NCBI GenBank assembly: GCA_017609985.1
Contig: JAFCCW010000005.1
Coordinates: 1-62,776 of the forward strand
DNA: 62,776 nt
Origin: Candidatus Iainarchaeum sp.
Lineage (GTDB): Archaea > Iainarchaeota > Iainarchaeia > Iainarchaeales > JAFCCW01
Direction of reading: 5' to 3'
The position numbers and the translations under genes are program-made. The notes beneath the pieces are model-generated. The model was not told the origin of the DNA. It did no database searches and saw nothing but the letters and a program-made list of their open reading frames with translations. Each line of letters begins with the position of its first letter. Position 1 is the first letter of the stretch. Shown one piece after another: positions 15,772 through 22,576 of the stretch.

Positions 15772-16710
15772 ATGCAATTACGTACAAAGAAAGTGCACGG
15801 GAAAAAGTACTATTACCTTGACCTTAGTTACAGGATTTTATCCAAATTAAAAACCTTCAGCAAATACATTGGAGCAAAAAAGCCTTCGAAAAGAGAACTC
15901 AACAGGATTGAAGAAGAATTCAAAGTAGAGACCATTATAAAACTTGCAGGAAAAGAATACACAAACGATCTAATTTCCCAGGATGATTTGATAAAAGCAC
16001 TTCTTTTCAAGGAAGCGTTTAACAAAAAATTTGCATCCCTTTCAAAAGTGCAAAAGAGAAAATATGAGGTTGACAGCACAATTCTTTTTACTCTAACAAC
16101 GCTCACAACAGAGGACGTTGACGTAAGCTTGGATGACGTAGTAAATGCGTTTGAAAAAGACCGACAGTTGAGCATGCGAGAGCAAATAAGTAAAAACATG
16201 CTTAAGGCAGTTGAATCAATAAAAGAAAAACACAAATTGAATAAGCAATACTTGCTGGAATTGCATAAAACGATAATGTCAAGCTTTGAGGATAAAACAC
16301 CAGGCCAGACAAGAAGCAGGCAGGTTTATCTTCATAGGCAAGACCCAAAAAACCCCTTAGGAATTGAAATCGGCTACAGGCCACCACAGCATGGCAAAAT
16401 AGATACGCTACTTGATGATTTCGTTGAATGGTACAATTCAACAAAACTAAACCCCGTAGAAAAGGCGGCGATTGCCCATTACAAAATATACAAAATCCAC
16501 CCTTTTCTTGACGGCAACAAAAGAATTTGCAGGCTGATATTCAACAAAACCCTGTTGGATGAAGGATTTCCCCTGCTTAACATTTCACTGAAGAAAGAGC
16601 CGTACTTCCAAACCTTGATTGATTCTGTTGAAAAAGACACGCCAAAGAAGCTTGCGGAATTTACGCTCAAAGAATTCCTAAGGCAAACAAAAGCATTCCT
16701 GAAACAATAA
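15772..16710 (+). CDS. Fic-domain protein, Doc-like GNKR variant
   Basis: The 312-residue protein has an N-terminal ~50-residue module (KKVHGKKYYYLDLSYRILSK...YIGAKKPSKRE) also present in the second Fic protein. A helical Fic core carries the active-site motif HPFLDGNKRICR at about residue 243. Canonical AMP-transferring Fic proteins have HPFxDGNGRxxR. The GNKR form seen here is the one found in Doc kinases, so the chemistry may be phosphorylation, or the site may be altered. The usual inhibitory motif (S/T)xxxE(G/N) is replaced by DSTILFTLTT. No antitoxin gene is visible next to it. Its TATA box is framed by inverted repeats. Confidence 0.85.
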   Translation: MQLRTKKVHGKKYYYLDLSYRILSKLKTFSKYIGAKKPSKRELNRIEEEFKVETIIKLAGKEYTNDLISQDDLIKALLFKEAFNKKFASLSKVQKRKYEVDSTILFTLTTLTTEDVDVSLDDVVNAFEKDRQLSMREQISKNMLKAVESIKEKHKLNKQYLLELHKTIMSSFEDKTPGQTRSRQVYLHRQDPKNPLGIEIGYRPPQHGKIDTLLDDFVEWYNSTKLNPVEKAAIAHYKIYKIHPFLDGNKRICRLIFNKTLLDEGFPLLNISLKKEPYFQTLIDSVEKDTPKKLAEFTLKEFLRQTKAFLKQ

Positions 16711-16713
16711 ACA

Positions 16714-16760
16714 TTTAAGCAACCATCGCCATACGATACAATAGGCGATGATGAGGTGAA
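16714..16760 (+). repeat. Hairpin repeat, copy 2
   Basis: Copy 2 reads TTTAAGCAACCATCGCC, variable bases, then GGCGATGATGAGGTGAA. Its stem CATCGCC/GGCGATG (16724-16730 with 16744-16750) is a perfect 7 bp although the sequence differs from the other copies, so pairing rather than sequence is kept. It lies directly after the first Fic gene. Confidence 0.6.
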
Positions 16761-16856
16761 AACTGGGTTTGTCGGATGATGATGACAAAGCAAAAATTCG
16801 TGGAACTCTAAACAAATGATTGGATTGTGGCTGAAGGAAAGAAAAAGGTAAAAATC

Positions 16857-17957
16857 ATGAAAAATGAATTAAACAAGTTTTTTATTGTATTAACCATTTT
16901 TGTTATAATTTCTTTTTGTTTATTGAATGGTTGTTTGCAAGAAGCTTCAAAAGAAAAACCATTAATCGAATCTGAAAACAGTTTGAATAAAGAGGTTCCA
17001 GCCAAAGATTTAACCAATGAAGCAAACCAGCAAAAAGAACCAGAAGAAATTAAAGAAGAAGACATTGATTGCACAGATTTCGATGGCAACAAAGAAGAAT
17101 GCTTATTGCACCAAGGCTGTAAATGGAGTTCGGATAGAAACGAATGCGATTCAACCAGCCTAATGAAAGACGAGGATGAACAATTTGAAGAAGATGAAGA
17201 AGGGTTCATGCAAGAGTTAGAAGAGATTATTGTTCCCCAAAACCCATCCAATGAAATATGCAAAAAACTACCCTTGTTAAAGTCCTTAAGTTATGGCAAC
17301 AGGTATTACTGCCTGGCCATAGTAAACCACAATGCCGAATTTTGCAGGGGAATGGACGAAGAAAACGAGGAGAATATTTGTTTAGCAATAGTTAAGAAAG
17401 ACTCATCACACTGCAAAAAAATAAAGGATGTTTCTGCAAAACATGTTTGCTATTACCAACTTGCAGCAATAAGCAAAAACATTAATTTTTGTGACGACAT
17501 TGATTATGATGAAAATGAAAGATTACAGTGCTACTTCAATTTTGTAAGCAATTTATACTGGTTTGACAAATCTGAAGAAATAAAAACAGAATACTGCAAT
17601 AAGTTTCCTGCTGGCGAGTCTGACAAAAGCACTTGTTTAGCCTTCAAAGAAAGAAATGCTTCACTCTGCAAAAACAATGTTAATTGTTTAACTTTTTTTG
17701 AACAAGAAGCACCATTCTGTGAAAACAAAAGAATTATATTAAAAGATTGTGTAAGAGATAGAGCTATGACCAGCAAAGATGTTTCAATTTGTGAAAAACT
17801 CTCTGGAAAAAAAAGAGATGATTGCATTGGTGATTTTTGCACTCATATAGAGTTAGATGTTGCTATTTGTGATAAGATTACAAGCATTAAAGAAAAACAA
17901 TCTCGTTATATAGAACTTGCCATAAACCTTGCTAACAATGTGAGGGAGAGTAACTAA
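16857..17957 (+). CDS. Second lipoprotein with tandem paired-cysteine repeats
   Basis: ATG at 16857 gives a proper signal peptide and lipobox (ISFCLLNGC); an in-frame GTG at 16827 would add ten residues in front of the signal and is less likely. After an acidic linker the protein has an EEDIDCTDFDGNKEECLLHQGCKW segment. About eight Cys-paired repeats follow (YCLAIVNHNAEFCRGM, ICLAIVKKDSSHCKKI, VCYYQLAAISKNINFCDDI) of the same type as the protein at 10474. It is probably an extracellular, disulfide-stapled helical array. It is one base from the propeller gene that follows, so the two are likely co-expressed. Confidence 0.75.
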   Translation: MKNELNKFFIVLTIFVIISFCLLNGCLQEASKEKPLIESENSLNKEVPAKDLTNEANQQKEPEEIKEEDIDCTDFDGNKEECLLHQGCKWSSDRNECDSTSLMKDEDEQFEEDEEGFMQELEEIIVPQNPSNEICKKLPLLKSLSYGNRYYCLAIVNHNAEFCRGMDEENEENICLAIVKKDSSHCKKIKDVSAKHVCYYQLAAISKNINFCDDIDYDENERLQCYFNFVSNLYWFDKSEEIKTEYCNKFPAGESDKSTCLAFKERNASLCKNNVNCLTFFEQEAPFCENKRIILKDCVRDRAMTSKDVSICEKLSGKKRDDCIGDFCTHIELDVAICDKITSIKEKQSRYIELAINLANNVRESN

Positions 17958-17958
17958 A

Positions 17959-19851
17959 ATGAAAAAAACAATTAGTATCTTAGTTTTAATTTGTTTGATT
18001 GGAATTGTTTTTGCAGAAAACAAATTTTCAACAGAAACCACGCCTCAATTAACTGCAGAGGAAAAAAAAGATGCTCCAGACTTATATGCGGGAGATGTCT
18101 ATCCTGCATGGGGAGTTCCCTGCACAAATTTCACTTATTATGTTACATATAAAGACAAGGAGGGTAGAGCTCCAGAATACGTTAGGATAAATTTGAACGG
18201 AGAATGGCACGACATGGTAAAAAGCAAAGGCGATTACAAAACCGGAGCAACATACACCTATAACATTGTTCCAGATTCTGGTAAAGCACTTTTTTATTAT
18301 TATGAAGCCAGCAACGGAAAAGGAAAAGCAAGAACATCCATAATAGATACTCCTGATTTAGGACCACTGCTTTTATCAGAAAAATTCAACAACAACCAAA
18401 TAATTTTGCTGGACAAGCAAGGAAACCTTGTCTGGAATTATGATATTGGAAGGGATTGGGTTGAAGCAGTGGCAATTTCGCAAGACGGGAACTACATTGC
18501 TGTTGCAACACAAATTTATTTTCACCTCTTTTCAAAAGACAGCAACAAGCCCATATGGTCGTTCTGCAAAAAATGCAAACTGCCGCCAGTGGTTAATGAT
18601 GCTTCAAGAGGAATTGCAATTTCGGCAGATGGAAAATATGTTGCAGGAAGTTTTGACAAACTTTATTTTTTTGAAAGAGACAGTAACACACCTGTTTGGA
18701 TTGCGGATATAGGAGCAGCAGCTGTTGGAATTGACATGTCGGATGATGCTAGTGTGATTGCAGCAGGAACAGGCAACAGCGAAAATAACCGCGGACAAAA
18801 GATTTTATTATTTGACAGAGAAGGAAACAAATTAGGAGAATACAAGCCAAAGCATGAAGGTTATAGCCAAACCGGGGATTTTTACCAACCAGATGTTACT
18901 CCTAACGGCAAATACGTGGCAATTTCCACTGGCTGTCCCGATAGAAGAGCTTATTTGTTTTCAGGAAACGGGCAATTATTATTCAGAAGCAAACAATTAA
19001 CCGAAGATTCACCAGCACACAAGTCAGCAATTTCTGATGATGGCAAATTGATTGCGTACTCATTAGACCACTCAGTAGGAAAAGAAATACTGTTCTTATT
19101 TGACAACAAAGGAAACAAATTATGGAGTTTTTCTTCTCCAACTGACAGTACTGCAAGAGCTGTTTCCATATCCGGCAACGGAAACTATATTGCAATTGGC
19201 ACAACCACGGGCAACATTTACTTTTTTTCAAAAGACAGCAGCGAACCAAAATGGAGCTTTACTGATTATGGCTTCTTTTCCTGTTTTGGAGACATAAAAC
19301 TAAACCAAGATGGAAGCTTATTAGCAGCAGGCGGCACAACAAAAAAAATTTACCTTTTCTCAAAAAACAGCAACAAGCCACTGTGGGAATACAATACAAA
19401 CACTTGGGTAAACAAAATAGATTTCAGCGGTGAATACATTGTAGCAGGAACAGGCCCAAGAGAATACTTTGGCGAAGGAAGCAGCTTAACTGAAGACAAG
19501 ATTGAATGTAAAGAAATAATCCAGCCTCCTCCAATGGAAGAAACTCTTGGAAAATGCGGTGATGGAATATGCATAGAACCACAAGAAAACAAGGAAAACT
19601 GCCCACAAGACTGCACTCCTGCAATAAAACAAGAAGATAACAAAAAAGAATTTGATAACAGTGCTAAAGCTGTTTGCGGAGACGGAATTTGCGAACCCCC
19701 TGAAACCAAAGACTTCTGCTGTGAAGACTGTGGAAACTGCTACGAGGACAAGGAAATAAAAATTGAAAAAAACATTGCAGAAGAAAAAAGTTTTTTTGAA
19801 AAAATACTGGATTTCCTTTTCGCCTTGTTTGACATCTCAGCTAATAACTAA
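17959..19851 (+). CDS. Secreted beta-propeller protein with CGDG Cys motifs
   Basis: A signal peptide (ending IGIVFA, residues 1-19) precedes a ~100-residue N-terminal domain (APDLYAGDVYPAWGVPCTNFTYYVTY). Then come about seven WD40/PQQ-like propeller repeats with the recurring phrase ISxDGxYIAxGT...LFSKDSNKPLWSF (~residues 130-515). Two Cys modules, CGDGICIEPQENKENCPQDC and CGDGICEPPETKDFCCEDC, follow (~535-600). The end is short, hydrophobic and aromatic (FFEKILDFLFALFDI). CGDG modules are common in exported archaeal proteins of DPANN-like genomes. It sits one base after the Cys-repeat lipoprotein, and the pair probably works at the surface. No enzyme motif is visible. Confidence 0.78.
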   Translation: MKKTISILVLICLIGIVFAENKFSTETTPQLTAEEKKDAPDLYAGDVYPAWGVPCTNFTYYVTYKDKEGRAPEYVRINLNGEWHDMVKSKGDYKTGATYTYNIVPDSGKALFYYYEASNGKGKARTSIIDTPDLGPLLLSEKFNNNQIILLDKQGNLVWNYDIGRDWVEAVAISQDGNYIAVATQIYFHLFSKDSNKPIWSFCKKCKLPPVVNDASRGIAISADGKYVAGSFDKLYFFERDSNTPVWIADIGAAAVGIDMSDDASVIAAGTGNSENNRGQKILLFDREGNKLGEYKPKHEGYSQTGDFYQPDVTPNGKYVAISTGCPDRRAYLFSGNGQLLFRSKQLTEDSPAHKSAISDDGKLIAYSLDHSVGKEILFLFDNKGNKLWSFSSPTDSTARAVSISGNGNYIAIGTTTGNIYFFSKDSSEPKWSFTDYGFFSCFGDIKLNQDGSLLAAGGTTKKIYLFSKNSNKPLWEYNTNTWVNKIDFSGEYIVAGTGPREYFGEGSSLTEDKIECKEIIQPPPMEETLGKCGDGICIEPQENKENCPQDCTPAIKQEDNKKEFDNSAKAVCGDGICEPPETKDFCCEDCGNCYEDKEIKIEKNIAEEKSFFEKILDFLFALFDISANN

Positions 19852-19876
19852 AAAAAGCAATAAAGAAACAGAAAAT

Positions 19877-20022
19877 ATGTCAAGCAGAGAGAAGGAGTAA
19901 CAACTATTCAACTTGAAAAGAAAACAAGAGACAGGTTGATAGATTTGGAAAAGAATGGCGAAAGCTATGATAAAATAATTAATAACCTGGTTGATTTTTG
20001 GAAGAAGAGAAAAAAGAGATAG
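19877..20022 (+). CDS. Ribbon-helix-helix-like mini-protein before the second Fic gene, start region broken
   Basis: From 19897 a 41-codon frame reads VTTIQLEKKTRDRLIDLEKN then GESYDKIINNLVDFWKKRKKR. This strongly resembles the short VapB/RHH-type archaeal antitoxin-like family (TTIQLxxxTRxRLxxLxxxGETYDxIIxxLL). No start codon exists in that frame. ATG at 19877 (MSSREKE) runs into TAA at 19898, and one extra base before GTA would fuse the two as MSSREKE-VTTIQLEKK. So either a base is missing here, or the gene is dead. Its stop lies against the first operator repeat of the Fic gene, so it may encode the DNA-binding partner of that gene. Confidence 0.55.
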
Positions 20023-20111
20023 TTATCACTGGTTCTATGCACAATGTTGTTTTTTGTGATAACAACGAGTTATCACTGAGTTAAGTTTAAATACTGTTTT
20101 CAGTGATAACT
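20021..20111 (+). promoter_or_regulatory. Operator repeats framing the TATA box of the second Fic gene
   Basis: AGTTATCACTG occurs at 20021-20031 and 20068-20078, and its exact inverse CAGTGATAACT at 20101-20111. A core GTGATAAC is at 20056-20063. The TATA box (TTTAAATA, 20086-20093) lies between the last two. The sequences differ from those of the first Fic gene, but the arrangement is the same. Autorepression by the Fic protein or the mini-gene product upstream is inferred. Confidence 0.8.
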
Positions 20112-20115
20112 AAGT

Positions 20116-21129
20116 ATGAGTCGTATTATCTCTAGAACTGTAAAAGGCAAGAAATACTACTATTTAGAAGAGTCTTTCAAGCAGCGCCAAAAATGGGTTA
20201 AGGAAAGCGTTTACTTGGGGTCCGAAAAACCAGACAACACTCGGTTGTTGCCTGCTTTTGAAGAGTTAAAGAAAAAATGCAAGAAAAAAGAGCATGTTGT
20301 TCTTGTTCCGCCGCTAACAGAATTTATCTCAAACCAGAGAGCAGCCAAGCTGCAAAAAGCTGCAGAAAACAAGAAAGAATTTCTAAAAAAACTTACCAAA
20401 TCCCAAAGAGAGGAGTTTGTAAGAAGAGAGCGGATAACATTCATAACAGACTCCAATGCAATAGAGGGGAGCTCGCTCACATACTCTGAAACATCAAGAA
20501 TCTTAGAACAAGAAAAACAAATCAAGAAATATGAAAAAAGAAACATTATAATCACTGGCCTTGACAGAGAAGAACAAGAAGCATTAAACCTCAAAGCATG
20601 CCTTGACAGATACGATAAATACATGAAAATAAACCAAAAAATATCGCAAAAAATGATTCTGCAGCTGCATTACATTCTACTGGAAAAAATATCCGGCTAC
20701 GAACAATACCAAGGAATTTACCGGCCAGTTAAGGTTTACATTAGGGGGTCAACCCACGAGTTTCCACTACCACAAGAAGTACCTGGACTAATGAAAAAAC
20801 TAATTCAATGGCTGGCAGATAACGAGAAACTCATGCACCCTGTAGAGTTGGCTGCAAAATTCCACACAAAATTCACAGGAATCCACCCGTTCGCTGATGG
20901 AAATGGAAGAATGGCAAGGCTCCTAATGAATTACATCCTGCAACAAAAAGAATTCCCATTCACAAACATCCCACTAAAAAGAAGGCAAGCATACATGAGA
21001 ACACAGGCAGCAGGAAACAAAGAAAACTACAAACCATTCACCCAATTCCTCTCAGAAGAGCTAATAAAACAGCATTTAGGCGAACACAAGAAACCAAGCG
21101 AGCGCAGGTGGCCACAAACCACAAAATAG
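20116..21129 (+). CDS. Fic-domain AMP-transferase with class II inhibitory motif
   Basis: The 337-residue protein has the same N-terminal module as the first Fic protein (KGKKYYYLEESFKQRQKWVKESVYLGSEKP). An inhibitory motif SNAIEG (~residues 113-118, type II, N-terminal) matches (S/T)xxxE(G/N). The canonical active site HPFADGNGRMARLLMNY is at about residue 257. It should transfer AMP from ATP to a Ser, Thr or Tyr of an unknown target, with self-inhibition by Glu117. A flap region (YIRGSTHEFPLPQEVP) for target binding is visible. It is preceded by an RHH-like mini-gene and an operator array. Confidence 0.92.
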   Translation: MSRIISRTVKGKKYYYLEESFKQRQKWVKESVYLGSEKPDNTRLLPAFEELKKKCKKKEHVVLVPPLTEFISNQRAAKLQKAAENKKEFLKKLTKSQREEFVRRERITFITDSNAIEGSSLTYSETSRILEQEKQIKKYEKRNIIITGLDREEQEALNLKACLDRYDKYMKINQKISQKMILQLHYILLEKISGYEQYQGIYRPVKVYIRGSTHEFPLPQEVPGLMKKLIQWLADNEKLMHPVELAAKFHTKFTGIHPFADGNGRMARLLMNYILQQKEFPFTNIPLKRRQAYMRTQAAGNKENYKPFTQFLSEELIKQHLGEHKKPSERRWPQTTK

Positions 21130-21154
21130 GGTCACCCAGTAACAAAACAACCAA

Positions 21155-21221
21155 TTAAAGCATTATCTCCTATACATTTCTGTGGGCAATGATGAGGTTA
21201 ACACCTACCGAGCGCGCCACT
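21155..21221 (+). repeat. Hairpin repeat, copy 3
   Basis: Copy 3 (AAAGCATTATCTCC, variable bases, GGGCAATGATGAGGTTAAC) follows the second Fic gene. Its last 25 bases (21197-21221) are identical to those of copy 4 at 21899-21923. The stem CATTAT/ATGATG with an internal mismatch and a closing CC/GG is possible. Confidence 0.65.
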
Positions 21222-21290
21222 ATTTTAATATTATTGGCGGCAAACAGTTGATGCAAAGAAATTTATTATAGTTCCAAACTAATTATCTAA

Positions 21291-21512
21291 ATGAACAAAA
21301 CACAATTTTTCGGAGTCCTGCTTGTAATCATTGGGCTGGTTCTGCTGACAGTTTTTCCGATTTTTGGAATCGTTGCAGGAGAATGGCTTGTTAAATACTC
21401 TGTTGTCGGAGGCTGGGCTATTGCAATTGTGGGAGCAGGAATTCTAATTGTTTCATTAGTAATTGAAAGATTGGAAGACATCAAGAAAGAAAAATTCAAC
21501 AAAAATTTTTGA
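21291..21512 (+). CDS. Small two-helix membrane protein
   Basis: The 73-residue protein has two strong membrane helices (FFGVLLVIIGLVLLTVFPIFGIV and VGGWAIAIVGAGILIVSLVI) and a basic C-terminal tail (ERLEDIKKEKFNKNF) that should face the cytoplasm. ATG is preceded by an AT-rich promoter region without a visible leader. The YbjQ-like gene follows after 9 bases with a GAGGTG ribosome binding site, so the two probably form an operon. The family is unknown; similar small helical hairpin proteins often accompany UPF0145 genes. Confidence 0.6.
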   Translation: MNKTQFFGVLLVIIGLVLLTVFPIFGIVAGEWLVKYSVVGGWAIAIVGAGILIVSLVIERLEDIKKEKFNKNF

Positions 21513-21521
21513 GGTGAAAAA

Positions 21522-21836
21522 ATGATTATTGTAAACACAGACTTTATTCAGGGAAAACAGATAACTGAAACACTTGGGATAGCAAAAGGAAACACTATAA
21601 GAGCAAAATGGTTTGGAAAAGACATCGTGGCAGGATTAAGACAGGTTGTCGGCGGAGAGCTAAAAGAATACACTGAAATGCTGACAGAAGCAAGAAAAGA
21701 ATCCATGCAGAGAATGGTTGAAGAAGCAGAAGCAATGCGCGCAGATGCAATAGTCAATGTAAGGTTTACAACATCGCAGGTAATGGCTTCAGCAGCAGAA
21801 ATACTTGTTTATGGAACTGCAGTAAAGTTGAAGTGA
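21522..21836 (+). CDS. YbjQ/UPF0145-family protein
   Basis: The 104-residue protein is a full-length member of the UPF0145 (YbjQ, DUF74) family: MIIVNTDFIQGKQITETLGIAKGNTIRA, VVGGELKEYTEMLTEAR, then EEAEAMRADAIVNVRFTTSQVM. Family members form stable pentamers and have been called heavy-metal binding on weak grounds. No biochemical role is established. A GAGGTG ribosome binding site precedes the ATG, and a small membrane protein gene lies 9 bases upstream. Confidence 0.88.
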   Translation: MIIVNTDFIQGKQITETLGIAKGNTIRAKWFGKDIVAGLRQVVGGELKEYTEMLTEARKESMQRMVEEAEAMRADAIVNVRFTTSQVMASAAEILVYGTAVKLK

Positions 21837-21856
21837 AAAACAGGAAAGGCAAGAAT

Positions 21857-21923
21857 ATTAAGCATTACCTCTAATAAAATTTATTAGGCAATGACGAAGT
21901 TAACACCTACCGAGCGCGCCACT
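21857..21923 (+). repeat. Hairpin repeat, copy 4
   Basis: Copy 4 (TTAAGCATTACCT, CTAATAAA/TTTATTAG palindrome, GGCAATGACGAAGTTAAC) follows the YbjQ-like gene. Its last 25 bases are identical to those of copy 3. Confidence 0.65.
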
Positions 21924-22066
21924 CGTGCTGTGACGAAACAACTCAACACCGAGCCAAATATTTATGTTCTGCTGAAAGCGGAACGATGTATGCAGCATTG
22001 CCTGATGCAACAGGCGCTCAACACCGCGCCTATTAGTTTTTAAAAAAAACAACAGGCTAGCCAAGA
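21924..22066 (+). other. Gene-free stretch with short repeats and a hairpin
   Basis: The stretch after hairpin repeat 4 holds no supported gene. It contains CAACACCGAGCC and CAACACCGCGCC, which echo the tail of copies 3 and 4. It also contains the hairpin GCCTGATGCAACAGGC (near 22000). A similar hairpin, GCCTGATACAGCAGGC, lies just before tRNA-Trp at 33159. Part may be a decayed repeat or a small RNA. Confidence 0.4.
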
Positions 22067-22081
22067 TTGGAGAATAATAAA

Positions 22082-22576
22082 ATGAAACCTACTAATAAAA
22101 CAAGAAGAAGGAAACTCCGCAGGGAGCCTGATAAAGTGCATATTGCCAAAGGCTGGTGGCAGGGGCATTCCATATTCCTCAGCCCCGCGCTGTTAATCAG
22201 AAAGGGCAGGTCAGAGATTCGTGGCATAAAGTCAAGAGTTGATTTTCCTGGAAATTATGGGAGAAAATTTAAAAGAGGCGAGAAAGTGCTTCAGCTATAT
22301 CTTAATTCAACAAACCCAAGGGAAACAATTGAACTCATGAAAAAGTTTGAAGAAAGCAGGGAAGAACTGAGGAAAGCAGGATATGCAGGATTTTTTGCAG
22401 ACACCCCAAACCAGGTTGTTGCAAACGCTCTTGAAAGAAGAGGGATGGAAAAAGTGAGAACACACTGGGGCATAAGAGCAGTTAACAAGTATTTGTATGC
22501 AAACGATATAGTGCTCTCAGGATTTCCAGCAAGGCATATTTTGGGAAGAATGAGACGCCTTGTTTCAAAACTTTGA
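22082..22576 (+). CDS. Unknown basic protein, 164 residues
   Basis: I do not recognise this family. The start is set at the ATG at 22082; a TTG 15 bases upstream would add five residues. The N-terminus is very basic (NKTRRRKLRREPDK), which would suit nucleic-acid binding. Residues ~18-45 read AKGWWQGHSIFLSPALLIRKGRSEIRG. The C-terminal half is helical and ends in GFPARHILGRMRRLVSKL. No catalytic motif or membrane helix is visible. Its 3' end overlaps the convergent tgt gene by 12 bases. Confidence 0.55.
   Translation: MKPTNKTRRRKLRREPDKVHIAKGWWQGHSIFLSPALLIRKGRSEIRGIKSRVDFPGNYGRKFKRGEKVLQLYLNSTNPRETIELMKKFEESREELRKAGYAGFFADTPNQVVANALERRGMEKVRTHWGIRAVNKYLYANDIVLSGFPARHILGRMRRLVSKL

Noticed and set aside
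15438-21923. Hairpin repeats as box C/D small RNAs
   Set aside because: Copies 2 and 3 contain ATGATGA like a C box, but copies 1 and 4 do not match it and no CTGA D box sits at a suitable distance.
15438-21923. Hairpin repeats as integron attC sites
   Set aside because: I could not find the paired RYYYAAC/GTTRRRY cores, and no integron-type integrase is in the window, so I describe them only as cassette-like borders.
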